A DNA stretch of 5,997 bases from WHSW01 sp036794585 (GCA_036794585.1 DAIRGH010000139.1:1-5997); one strand, 5' to 3'. Counted from the stretch's first letter, positions 1 through 5,963 are shown. Translations and numbers: made by a program. Notes: generated by a model from the letters alone, not told the origin.

Positions 1-396
1 GCCTTGGCCCCCGCGCCGGCCACCCGCGCCGGCCTGCTGCCGGTCGACTTCCGGCGCTGCCGCTCGACGAGCTGCGCCCTGCCCGGCGACCGCGCCGGAT
101 TGACGGCGTCAAACCGCCGCGTCACCGGCTTCGTCAGCGTCGTCGACCGCCGCCGCGCCGGTGGCCCGGTGCTGATCACCTACTGGCTCTACCGGCCGAC
201 GCTCGGCTGGGAGAGCGTCAAGTGCTCGACGAGCTCCGCCGAGATCGCCCGGTTGGCGTCGACGCCGCTGCTGGAGGACGCGATCCCGGCGCTGGTCGCG
301 CTGGAGACGCTCGACGGCCGCAACCAGTTCGAGTTCGCGCCCGGCGAGGAGCCGCCGTGGCGCTGGCGGATCGAGCCCACGATCCCGCCCGTCTAG
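1..396 (+). CDS. 3' part of an unrecognised hypothetical protein, cut by the window start
   Basis: The frame is open from base 1 to a TAG at 394-396, leaving about 131 residues. A TTG at base 4 could serve as a start, but no ribosome binding site is visible and the open frame probably continues upstream, so I treat it as 5'-partial. The visible part has a Pro/Ala-rich beginning, then LLPVDFRRCRSTSCA with two cysteines four residues apart, and a beta-like stretch with GFVSVVDRRR and VLITYWLYRP. From memory, similar 'PVDFR-C-S..CA ... YWLYYP' sequences occur in uncharacterised, apparently exported proteins of Thermoleophilia, but I cannot name a domain. The last 60 residues are acidic/proline-rich with no motif I know. 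The gene is convergent with the DHFR-like gene and the two stop codons abut with no spacer. Composition matches the neighbouring genes. Function unknown. Confidence 0.55.
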   Translation, partial: ALAPAPATRAGLLPVDFRRCRSTSCALPGDRAGLTASNRRVTGFVSVVDRRRAGGPVLITYWLYRPTLGWESVKCSTSSAEIARLASTPLLEDAIPALVALETLDGRNQFEFAPGEEPPWRWRIEPTIPPV

Positions 397-930
397 TCAA
401 GACGCCGGGAGGTAGGTGAGGAGGATTACCCCGGAGTCGAACCGCTTCACGTCGTCGAGCTCCATCCGGACGGTTCCCCTGTCGCCGAGCACGTGGACGT
501 TTCCCTGGCCCCAGACGAGCGGATTCAGGTAGACCTCGTACTCGTCGATCAGACCCTTCTCGGCGAGGGCGTAGGCGAATTCGCCGCTCCCGTGCATGAA
601 CAGGTCACCGTCGACCTCGTCCTTCAGCTTCGGGATCGCGTCCTCGAGGTCCCCCTCCAGCAGGGTGGCGTTCCACTCGAGGTCTCCGGACAGGGTGTTG
701 GACCCGACGTACTTCAGCATCGGGTTGACCATGTCCGCCCACTTGCCCGACTGGCTCGGCCAATATCCCGCCAGCCCCTCGTAGGTCTTGCGGCCCAGTA
801 CCAGCCCGCTGGATCTCGCCTGACGCTCGAACGAGTAGTCGGCGTGGTCTCCGCCCGCCTGCACCCACTCGCCGACCGGGTCTACGACGCCGTCGACGGT
901 GGCCTGCGTGGTTGCGATCAGCTTTCCCAT
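397..930 (-). CDS. Dihydrofolate reductase family protein (RibD C-terminal-like oxidoreductase)
   Basis: This encodes 177 residues, the usual length for the small bacterial DHFR/RibD-C superfamily (PF01872 type). Members are NAD(P)H-dependent reductases with a Rossmann-like fold and mostly unknown substrates; this is not assumed to be the true folate enzyme. Visible signatures are the N-terminal beta strand KLIATTQATVDG (residues 3-14), LGRKTYEG (45-52), a conserved W57, the NADPH-binding-type HGSGEF turn (113-118), and GLIDEYEVYLNPLVWGQG (126-143). The start at 930 fits the family N-terminus and is preceded by an AGAAGGA SD-like sequence at close spacing. An alternative ATG at 948 would add six residues (MTREGS) and overlap the upstream gene's TAA as TAATG; it cannot be excluded. 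It is the last gene of the operon. The stop (TGA, 397-399) directly abuts the TAG of the convergent gene. Family confident, substrate unknown. Confidence 0.88.
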   Translation of the reverse strand: MGKLIATTQATVDGVVDPVGEWVQAGGDHADYSFERQARSSGLVLGRKTYEGLAGYWPSQSGKWADMVNPMLKYVGSNTLSGDLEWNATLLEGDLEDAIPKLKDEVDGDLFMHGSGEFAYALAEKGLIDEYEVYLNPLVWGQGNVHVLGDRGTVRMELDDVKRFDSGVILLTYLPAS

Positions 931-948
931 CGATCCTTCTCTGGTCAT
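916..948 (-). promoter_or_regulatory. Stop/start junction and ribosome binding site of the DHFR-like gene
   Basis: On the minus strand, ATG at 946-948 overlaps the TAA stop of the DUF2804 gene (948-950) as TAATG. An AGAAGGA follows, and then the second, family-consistent ATG at 928-930. The SD-like sequence lies only about three to four bases before the second ATG, which is tight. Either start could be used. Both place initiation within reach of ribosomes finishing the upstream gene. Confidence 0.5.
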
Positions 949-1874
949 TACCAGGTGGCGTCGTGGTGCTCCATGACGCCGAGGCCGCGGGCGAGCTCGA
1001 GCCCGCCCGGCAGGATGCCGCGGAAGGTCCCGAACGGCTGGCGGTAGGAGTACTTGACGAAGGCGCGCTTTTCCTCCTTGCGGCGCTCGGCCTCGGCGCT
1101 GAACTCGAGCCTGCCGCCGCCATCGGCAAACGTGATCGCGTCCAGGCCCTCGAAGCTCACCGGCGCAGGCTCGAACGGCACTCCGTCGACCCAGATCGCA
1201 CGCTCGGAGCGCTCGGGGGGATCGTTGATCCCGCTGACGAGGTTCCAGCCGATCTCGCGCCCGTCGCTGGTCTCCCCGACGCCTGCCGACCAGTCCCAGA
1301 CCGTGTGCTGCGGGTGATAGCCGCATGACTCATCCTCGATCCCGCGTGCCTCGGCACGGATGCGGCGATCGCCGATCCGCACGTCGCACTCGACCGGGAT
1401 GATCCGCTTGCGGGTCCACACGTAGCCGTCGCGCTCGCCGGTCGCACAGACCGCCTCGGCCCATGTCCCCTCGCCGACGTGCAGAAACGCCCTGAGCTTC
1501 TCGGCCTGCTCACCCTGCGGGGCTGCCTCGATCCTCACCTCGGTGCCTCCGCTCTCCGGCGCCCAGTCGATCCGGCCAGCCTCATCCGCCGCGGCTGGCT
1601 CGGTCCAGACCTCGCCGCGCGCGCTCGGCAGCTGCAGCCGGGTGCGCTCGTAGAGCTCGCCCGTCTCGCGGTCGACGATCGCCCAGAAGCTCTGTCCGAC
1701 CGGGCCGACCTGCACCCGAGCCGCGCAAAGCAGGAGCTCCTCGCAGAAGACGCCGGTGTAGCGCCAGCGCTTGCGCCACGAGCCCTTGCGTCGAATGGGC
1801 ACCCGAGCCGGCGGCAGCGGCAGATCCGGCCTCCCCGGCCCAGGGCCGCGCCAAGGAAGCTCCTCGGTGCTCAT
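948..1874 (-). CDS. DUF2804 domain-containing protein
   Basis: This encodes 308 residues, close to full-length DUF2804 proteins (PF10974 type), which have no established function. Family landmarks, recalled rather than searched: KRWRYTGVF (35-43), LCAARVQVGPVGQSFWAI (49-66), WTRK (153-156), an acidic/His cluster ED-x(3)-GYHPQH (180-190), WDWSAGVG (193-200), WNLVSGINDPP (210-220), SERAIWVDG (223-231), YRQPFGTFRG (277-286) and the C-terminal GVMEHHDATW (299-308). The many aromatic and His/Asp residues suggest a beta-rich, possibly lipid- or ligand-binding fold, but that is inference. No signal peptide or membrane segment is seen, so it is probably cytoplasmic. The start at 1874 overlaps the carboxylase stop as ATGA and has no SD of its own, which points to translational coupling to the acyl-CoA carboxylase gene. 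This suggests a possible link to fatty acid or lipid metabolism. Confidence 0.9.
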   Translation of the reverse strand: MSTEELPWRGPGPGRPDLPLPPARVPIRRKGSWRKRWRYTGVFCEELLLCAARVQVGPVGQSFWAIVDRETGELYERTRLQLPSARGEVWTEPAAADEAGRIDWAPESGGTEVRIEAAPQGEQAEKLRAFLHVGEGTWAEAVCATGERDGYVWTRKRIIPVECDVRIGDRRIRAEARGIEDESCGYHPQHTVWDWSAGVGETSDGREIGWNLVSGINDPPERSERAIWVDGVPFEPAPVSFEGLDAITFADGGGRLEFSAEAERRKEEKRAFVKYSYRQPFGTFRGILPGGLELARGLGVMEHHDATW

Positions 1875-3634
1875 TCGATGGTGGCGATGGGATCGCCCGA
1901 GTTGATCGCGGCGCCCTCGGAGACGTTCAGCTTGGTCACCTTGCCCGCCAGGTGGGCGGTGATCTCGTTCTCCATCTTCATCGCCTCGATCACGCAGATC
2001 AAGGCGCCCTCCTCGACCTCATCGCCTTCCTTGACAGCGACCTTGAGGATCGATCCCTGTAGCGGCGACGTGAGCGTAGGGCCGCCGGCGCCGCCGGCGC
2101 GGGATCCGCCGCCGCCTTCGCGCTTGGGAGGCCTGCGTCCGCCCGCCGGCGCCGCCGACGCGCCCGCCGCAGCGCCTCCCCCGATCACCTTGACCTCGTG
2201 CAGGCGGCCGTCGACCTCCACCTTGTACGTGCGCTCGGCCACCTCCTCCTCGTCTCCGTCTGATGACTTGGGCGGCTCCTGCGGCGCCAGTGACTTGAGC
2301 CATTTCTTGTCGGCGATCAGGTCGCGACAGGTCTCGCCGTTGGCCCATTGCTCGGTGGCGAGGATCGCCCTGTGGAACGGGATCAGCGTCTGCAGCGGCT
2401 CGATCTCGTACTCGCCGAGCGCGCGCAGCATCCGCGCCGTCGCCTTCTCGCGATCGACGTCCCAGGTGATCAGCTTGGCGACCATCGGGTCATAGAGCGG
2501 CGTCACCTCCGAGCCCGCGCGCAGCCCCGAGTCGACGCGGACGCCGGGGCCGGCCGGCTCGATGTAGCGCTCGATCGGACCGGGCGCCGGGGCGAAGTTC
2601 TTGTGCGCGGCCTCAGCGTTGATCCGGCATTCGATCGCGTGGCCGCGCAGCTCGACGTCGTCCTGGCCGACCGAGAGCTCCTCGCCCGCGGCGACCCTGA
2701 TCTGCTCGCGGACGATGTCGATTCCGGTGACCATCTCGGTGACGCAGTGCTCGACCTGCACGCGGGTGTTCATCTCGAGGAAGAAGTAGTCCTCGCCCAC
2801 CTGCATCCCCTCGACCGTGCCGGCGCTGCGGTAGTCGACCGCCCGCGCGGCGTCGGTGGCGATCTTGCCGATCCGCTCGCGCATCGCCTCGTCGACGTGT
2901 GGTCCCGGCGCCTCCTCGATCAGCTTCTGGTGGCGACGCTGGATCGAGCAGTCGCGCTCACCGAGGTGGATCACGTTGCCGTGCGAGTCGGCGAGCACCT
3001 GAACCTCGACATGGCGCGGGTCCTCGAGGTAGCGCTCGAGATAGACGCGGTCGTCGGAAAAGAACTTCTCGCCCTCGCGGGCAGCGCCCTCGAAGGCATC
3101 GGCGAGCTCGTCCTCGCTCTGGGCGACGCGAAACCCCTTGCCGCCACCGCCGCCGGCGGCCTTGCAAGCGACGGGATAGCCGATCTCCTTCGCCGTCTTC
3201 TTGGCGGCCTTGAGGTCGGGCGAGGGCTCGGTCGAGCCCGGGACGATCGGGACCCCGGCCTCCTGCATGATCGCGCGCGCCCGGGTCTTCGATCCCATCG
3301 CCTCGATCGCACTCGCCGGGGGACCGACGAAGACGACGCCCGCCTCCTCGCAGGCGCGCGCGAAGTCGGCGTTCTCCGCGAGGAAGCCGTAGCCGGGATG
3401 GATCGCCTGGGCGCCGGCCTGCTGGGCGACCTCGAGGATCCGCTCGACGTTCAGGTAGCTCTGGGCGGGCACCGGGGGGCCGAGCAGGAACGCCTCGTCG
3501 GCCTCGTGCACGTGCGGCGCCTCGCGGTCGGCCTCGGAGTAGACGCCGACCGAGGCGACGCCCATCTCCTCGAGCGTCCGCATCACCCGGATCGCGATCT
3601 CACCCCGGTTCGCGACCAGGACCTTCTCGAACAT
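1871..3634 (-). CDS. accC: Acyl-CoA/acetyl-CoA carboxylase alpha subunit: fused biotin carboxylase and biotin carrier (BCCP)
   Basis: This encodes 587 residues, the size of actinobacterial AccA/BccA-type fusions; the symbol marks the biotin carboxylase part only. The ATP-grasp biotin carboxylase spans about residues 1-447 and carboxylates biotin with bicarbonate and ATP. It begins FEKVLVANRGEIAIR, has HPGYGFLAEN (79-88) and the glycine-rich ATP lid GGGGGKG (161-167). Residues aligning with E. coli AccC sites are present one position earlier: K116, K158, H208, E210, K237, E275, E287, N289, R291, E295 and R337. After an acidic linker comes TYKVEVDGRLHEVKV (469-483), a Gly/Ala/Pro linker (485-518), and the biotinyl domain (519-587) with EAMKMENEI, biotinylated Lys at 553. 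No carboxyltransferase subunit lies in the window, so the acyl-CoA substrate is undetermined. The start at 3634 matches the family N-terminus, although no SD is evident. It is first in a minus-strand operon and its TGA overlaps the next ATG. Confidence 0.96.
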   Translation of the reverse strand: MFEKVLVANRGEIAIRVMRTLEEMGVASVGVYSEADREAPHVHEADEAFLLGPPVPAQSYLNVERILEVAQQAGAQAIHPGYGFLAENADFARACEEAGVVFVGPPASAIEAMGSKTRARAIMQEAGVPIVPGSTEPSPDLKAAKKTAKEIGYPVACKAAGGGGGKGFRVAQSEDELADAFEGAAREGEKFFSDDRVYLERYLEDPRHVEVQVLADSHGNVIHLGERDCSIQRRHQKLIEEAPGPHVDEAMRERIGKIATDAARAVDYRSAGTVEGMQVGEDYFFLEMNTRVQVEHCVTEMVTGIDIVREQIRVAAGEELSVGQDDVELRGHAIECRINAEAAHKNFAPAPGPIERYIEPAGPGVRVDSGLRAGSEVTPLYDPMVAKLITWDVDREKATARMLRALGEYEIEPLQTLIPFHRAILATEQWANGETCRDLIADKKWLKSLAPQEPPKSSDGDEEEVAERTYKVEVDGRLHEVKVIGGGAAAGASAAPAGGRRPPKREGGGGSRAGGAGGPTLTSPLQGSILKVAVKEGDEVEEGALICVIEAMKMENEITAHLAGKVTKLNVSEGAAINSGDPIATIE

Positions 3635-3651
3635 AGGCGCGAGAGGTTATC

Positions 3652-3667
3652 CGCGATCCCGATCGCG
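3652..3667. repeat. Near-palindrome CGCGATC-CC-GATCGCG in the carboxylase leader
   Basis: Two perfect 7-bp arms (3652-3658 and 3661-3667) flank a 2-base centre, about 18 bases upstream of the carboxylase ATG. The position fits an operator for a dimeric regulator of the carboxylase operon. However, CGCGATC/GATCGCG words are common in this GC-rich DNA, so chance is a real alternative. Confidence 0.35.
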
Positions 3668-3698
3668 CCGGCACGAGGTTTAAGTGACTCCAATCACG

Positions 3699-3724
3699 GT
3701 AACCGTTACATCAGCCGGTGTAAC
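3699..3724. promoter_or_regulatory. Cluster of GTAAC/GTTAC inverted half-sites, candidate operator
   Basis: GTAAC-C-GTTAC (3699-3709) is an inverted repeat with 5-bp arms. It overlaps GTTACATC (3705-3712) and GGTGTAAC (3717-3724), which form 8-bp arms with one mismatch around AGCC. The GTTACATC word returns as GTAACATC at 3720-3727, 15 bases on. Such arrays of related half-sites are typical of operators bound by dimeric repressors such as the TetR or GntR families; the regulator is not in the window. Confidence 0.4.
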
Positions 3725-3737
3725 ATCGCGCGATGTT
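3722..3737. promoter_or_regulatory. Perfect 16-bp palindrome AACATCGCGCGATGTT, candidate operator
   Basis: This is an exact palindrome ending one base before the AAAGGA ribosome binding site of the membrane protein gene and overlapping the last GTAACATC half-site. A bound protein here would block transcription from the divergent region or initiation of the gene; as RNA it could also form a small hairpin next to the SD. It contains AT-richer outer arms and is less likely than CG-only palindromes to be chance in this genome. The binding protein is unknown. Confidence 0.5.
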
Positions 3738-3738
3738 G

Positions 3739-3744
3739 AAAGGA
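3739..3744 (+). promoter_or_regulatory. Ribosome binding site AAAGGA that fixes the start of the membrane protein
   Basis: AAAGGA lies eight bases before the ATG at 3753. It favours this start over an in-frame GTG at 3684, which would read through the operator cluster and has no comparable SD. Confidence 0.75.
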
Positions 3745-3752
3745 ACCCGCAA

Positions 3753-5591
3753 ATGAAAACGACAGACAGCTCACCAGCCGCAGGCGCCGCGATCGGTGAG
3801 GTCATCATCGCCACCGGTGGCGCCCTGATCGCGACCTCCATCCTGCTCTACCTCGGCTGGGCGCACCGCACCGGCCGCACCGACCTGTTGCGGCGCCTTT
3901 CCGTCTTCTTCGCCCGCGACACGGGGTTCGCGCCTTGGGCCGCCCTGCCCTCGCTGATCGCCGCCGGCTCGCTGCTCGTGGCGCTGCTCGGGATGTACTG
4001 GGACATCTCGCTGCACATCGACGACGGCCGCGACGCCGGGCCGCTCGCAAACCCGGCCCACTACCTCATCCTCTTCGGCCTGTTCGGCATCTTCGCCGCG
4101 GGCTTCCTGGCGATCGTCCTGCCCAAGGCCAAGCCCAGCGACCGCGCCGTGCGGATCTCCGGCGATTGGTACGCGCCACTCGGCGGTATCGCGATGCTCG
4201 CCTCGGCGGCGTTCGCTCTGCTCGGCTTCCCGCTCGACGACATCTGGCACCGGATCTTCGGCCAGGACGTCACCCTCTGGGGACCGACGCACCTGATGCT
4301 GATCGGCGGCGCGGGGCTGACCCTGATCGGCAGCGCAATCCTGATCGTCGAGGGCACCAAGGGCCAGGCGGCTCCGTCCAACCGGGGTCGGTTCGGCCGC
4401 CTGATCGTCTTCTTTGCCGAGCGCCGGCGCGCCTGGGCGATGGGCGGCCTGCTGATCGGGCTCTCGACCTTCCAGGCGGAATTCGACTTCGGCGTGCCGC
4501 AGTTCCAGCTCGTGCTCGAGCCGATCATGCTCGCCTTCGCCGCCGGCATCGCGCTGGTCGCGGCGCGGTTCTGGATCGGTCCGGGCGGCGCCCTCAGCGC
4601 CGCGATCTTCTTCGTCGTCGTCCGCGGGCTGATCGCGCTGATCGTCGGACCCGGCTTCGGCGAGACGACGCCGCACCTGCCGCTCTACCTGGTCGAGGCC
4701 CTGTGCGTCGAAGGCGCGGCACTGGCGCTCGCCGGCCGCCGCCCCTACGCGTTCGGCGCCGTCGCCGGGCTGCTGATCGGCACGATCGGGTTCGCCGCCG
4801 AGTACGCCTGGTCGCACATCTGGATGCCGGTTCCGTGGCCGCCGGAGCTGATCTCCGAGGCGCTGCCGCTGACCGTGATCACAGGCATCGCCGCCGGCGT
4901 CCTCGGCGCCTATCTCGGCGGCTCGCTCGCAGCCGCCCGCGGCGACCGCGGCGCAACGATGCCGGCTCTCGCACCGGCCGTCGGCGCCCTGGTGGCGATC
5001 GTCGCCGCGATCGCGATCAACGTCGGCGACGACACGCCGTCCGGCTGGCGCGCCGAAGTCCAACTCGCCCAGGTCGACCCGGCGCCCGAGCGCACGGTCA
5101 ACGCCACCGTCAGCATCGACCCGCCCTCCGCGGCCGAGGACGCGTACTGGCTGCAGATGATCGCCTGGCAGGGCGGCGGCCTGAAGCTCGACCGGTTGGA
5201 GGAGGTCTCGCCGGGGGTGTATGAGACGACCCAGCCGATGCCGGTCCACGGCACCTGGAAGACGCTCGTGCGACTGCACCGCGACGACACGGTCGCCGGC
5301 GTGCCGATCTACATGCCCGAGGACACGGCGATCCCGGCCGAGGCGGTCCCCGCGACGCCGCGCATCAACCGCCCGTTCGTCGACGAGACCGAGATCCTGC
5401 AGCGCGAGCAGAAGGACGACGTGGCGCCGTACCTGGCGACGGTCGCGTACGTGGTCGTCGCGACGATCGTGCTCGTGCTGCTGATCCTGCTCGGCTGGGT
5501 GCTGCAGCGGCTCGGCACCGCCGAGCCCCGCCGGTCGGCGGTTGCAGCAGGCGCATCGCAGGAAGCGGCGGGTCTCGGCCCATGCGGGTGA
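3753..5591 (+). CDS. Polytopic membrane protein with duplicated Asp/His motif and C-terminal extracytoplasmic (possibly YtkA/FixH-like) domain
   Basis: This encodes 612 residues. Hydrophobic segments suggest about 12-13 membrane spans, near residues 15-36, 63-83, 103-124, 141-160, 179-200, 227-240, 252-273, 278-299, 308-327, 333-350, 370-390, 404-423 and 560-583. Two loops carry the same pattern: W83-D84-x-S-x-H88-x(3)-G92-R93-D94 ... P101-x-H103, and D163-x-W165-H166-x(3)-G170-x-D172 ... P178-x-H180. A weaker third copy may be FGETTPHL (302-309), and W353/H355 repeats the W-x-H idea. Residues 424-559 are soluble and beta-like with YWLQMIAW and HGTWKTLVRLHRDD, loosely resembling the YtkA/FixH-type domain linked to copper and cytochrome oxidase assembly; this is a recollection, not a search. 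The C-terminal tail after 583 is short and cytoplasmic or external depending on topology. I do not recognise a named family; metal or heme binding by the histidines is inference. It stands alone, divergent from the carboxylase operon, behind candidate operators. Confidence 0.85.
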   Translation: MKTTDSSPAAGAAIGEVIIATGGALIATSILLYLGWAHRTGRTDLLRRLSVFFARDTGFAPWAALPSLIAAGSLLVALLGMYWDISLHIDDGRDAGPLANPAHYLILFGLFGIFAAGFLAIVLPKAKPSDRAVRISGDWYAPLGGIAMLASAAFALLGFPLDDIWHRIFGQDVTLWGPTHLMLIGGAGLTLIGSAILIVEGTKGQAAPSNRGRFGRLIVFFAERRRAWAMGGLLIGLSTFQAEFDFGVPQFQLVLEPIMLAFAAGIALVAARFWIGPGGALSAAIFFVVVRGLIALIVGPGFGETTPHLPLYLVEALCVEGAALALAGRRPYAFGAVAGLLIGTIGFAAEYAWSHIWMPVPWPPELISEALPLTVITGIAAGVLGAYLGGSLAAARGDRGATMPALAPAVGALVAIVAAIAINVGDDTPSGWRAEVQLAQVDPAPERTVNATVSIDPPSAAEDAYWLQMIAWQGGGLKLDRLEEVSPGVYETTQPMPVHGTWKTLVRLHRDDTVAGVPIYMPEDTAIPAEAVPATPRINRPFVDETEILQREQKDDVAPYLATVAYVVVATIVLVLLILLGWVLQRLGTAEPRRSAVAAGASQEAAGLGPCG

Positions 5592-5743
5592 CGGTCCCTC
5601 GCGCGGACCACGATTGTCACGATCCACTCCGCCAAGTCGTTCAAGCGACGACGCCGGGCCCACCAAGAGGCAGGGCCCTGGTCTGCCTCCTGGAGCCGCC
5701 CCCCTGAAGGGGCCGGAGGCAAGGGCGGCTCCAGGAGGCAGAC
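5592..5743. other. GC-rich gene-free stretch downstream of the membrane protein
   Basis: No credible coding frame is seen on either strand; open frames here are antisense or shifted continuations with Arg/Pro/Gly-rich translations. It retains the GC-rich composition of the rest of the window. A 10-bp palindrome CAGGGCCCTG lies at 5671-5680, immediately before the long inverted repeat. Confidence 0.6.
5681..5743. repeat. Perfect 21-bp inverted repeat with 21-base loop
   Basis: Arms at 5681-5701 (beginning GTCTGCCTCCTGG) and 5723-5743 (ending CCAGGAGGCAGAC) are exactly complementary. The loop at 5702-5722 can itself pair CCCC-TGAA-GGGG at the tip (using 5701-5712). As RNA this is a very stable hairpin about 90 bases after the membrane protein stop and could act as a terminator or 3'-end stabiliser, but no T-run follows it. 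A competing 7-bp stem exists between GAGGCAG (5667-5673) and CTGCCTC (5683-5689). The right arm ends exactly where base composition falls. Other readings are a mobile-element or attachment-site end, or an assembly/amplification artefact. Confidence 0.8.
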
Positions 5744-5748
5744 ACATG

Positions 5749-5802
5749 AATTGGGACCAATCTGCTTTCTGAAAAATGCAGCCGCGGTCAATTGGGTTTT
5801 TT
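5749..5802 (+). terminator. Weak candidate intrinsic terminator
   Basis: AATT-gg-GACC (5749-5758) can pair with GGTC-AATT (5786-5793), with an inner CTGC/GCAG pairing (5762-5765 with 5778-5781), followed by GGG and six T at 5797-5802. The stem has a 2-base bulge and is separated from the T-run by three bases, so it is imperfect. Confidence 0.25.
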
Positions 5803-5880
5803 GAAATATGAGGTGCCTTCACCGTGTGCCCATTGAAACGAATTGTGATTTAATTTCCGATAGATACAGCATCCTTCGAC

Positions 5881-5909
5881 TAGAACATAACGAGAACATT
5901 TGCTATTGT
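5881..5909 (+). promoter_or_regulatory. Candidate promoter overlapped by the SOS-like box
   Basis: TGC-TATTGT (5901-5909) reads as an extended -10 element, four of six matching TATAAT. TAGAAC (5881-5886) is a poor -35 at a 17-base spacing. The spacer is filled by the GAAC-N7-GAAC site, the arrangement expected of a LexA-repressed promoter. It would direct transcription of the gene starting at 5973. Confidence 0.35.
5883..5897. promoter_or_regulatory. GAAC-N7-GAAC site, alphaproteobacterial-type LexA (SOS) box
   Basis: GAAC at 5883-5886 and GAAC at 5894-5897 are separated by seven bases (ATAACGA). On the minus strand this is GTTC-N7-GTTC, the direct-repeat LexA box known from Alphaproteobacteria. 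The identical part extends to GAACAT in both halves. Actinobacterial LexA normally uses an inverted GAAC-N4-GTTC type box instead. It lies 75 bases upstream of the ATG at 5973. Confidence 0.5.
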
Positions 5910-5958
5910 GTTGAGACTGAGATCAGCGCTGAATTCTCGGATCTTTCCTCCCTTTTTC

Positions 5959-5963
5959 AGGAG
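5959..5963 (+). promoter_or_regulatory. Ribosome binding site AGGAG for the gene at the right edge
   Basis: AGGAG is followed by nine bases and then ATG at 5973-5975. This is a good SD and spacing and is the main support for a gene start here. Confidence 0.55.

Larger units (their letters stand above)
3635..3752. promoter_or_regulatory. Divergent intergenic control region between the carboxylase operon and the membrane protein gene
   Basis: These 118 bases separate two divergently transcribed units and must hold both promoters. They contain a palindrome at each end and several GTAAC/GTTAC half-sites, listed separately. No strong consensus promoter is obvious. For the plus strand, GTGAC-like bases near 3683-3688 and TTACAT (3706-3711), 17 bases apart, or TAACAT (3721-3726), are weak candidates. 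The carboxylase side has no recognisable SD before its ATG. Confidence 0.6.

Noticed and set aside
397..1326. A longer 309-codon version of the DHFR-like frame
   Set aside because: The extra N-terminal part overlaps the well-supported DUF2804 gene and is Arg-rich nonsense; family similarity begins at MGKLIATT.
2085..2175. GC-rich repetitive run of CCGCCGGCG-like words, considered as a regulatory repeat
   Set aside because: It encodes the in-frame Gly/Ala/Pro linker between the carboxylase and biotinyl domains, which explains it.
2348..3739. A 463-codon plus-strand open frame opposite the carboxylase gene
   Set aside because: It is a shadow of the carboxylase; the translation is repetitive Leu/Asp/Arg/Val sequence with no recognisable family.
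3684..3752. GTG at 3684 as the start of the membrane protein
   Set aside because: It would translate the palindrome and half-site cluster and lacks an SD, whereas ATG 3753 has AAAGGA at eight-base spacing.
5542..5772. A 76-codon plus-strand open frame spanning the long inverted repeat
   Set aside because: It overlaps the end of the membrane protein gene in another frame, crosses the composition break and has no SD or recognisable motif.
3771..5822. A 683-codon open frame on the minus strand opposite the membrane protein gene
   Set aside because: Its translation is an Arg/Asp/Gly/Ala-rich string with no domain, typical of antisense frames in GC-rich DNA; the plus-strand frame has SD, membrane helices and motifs.
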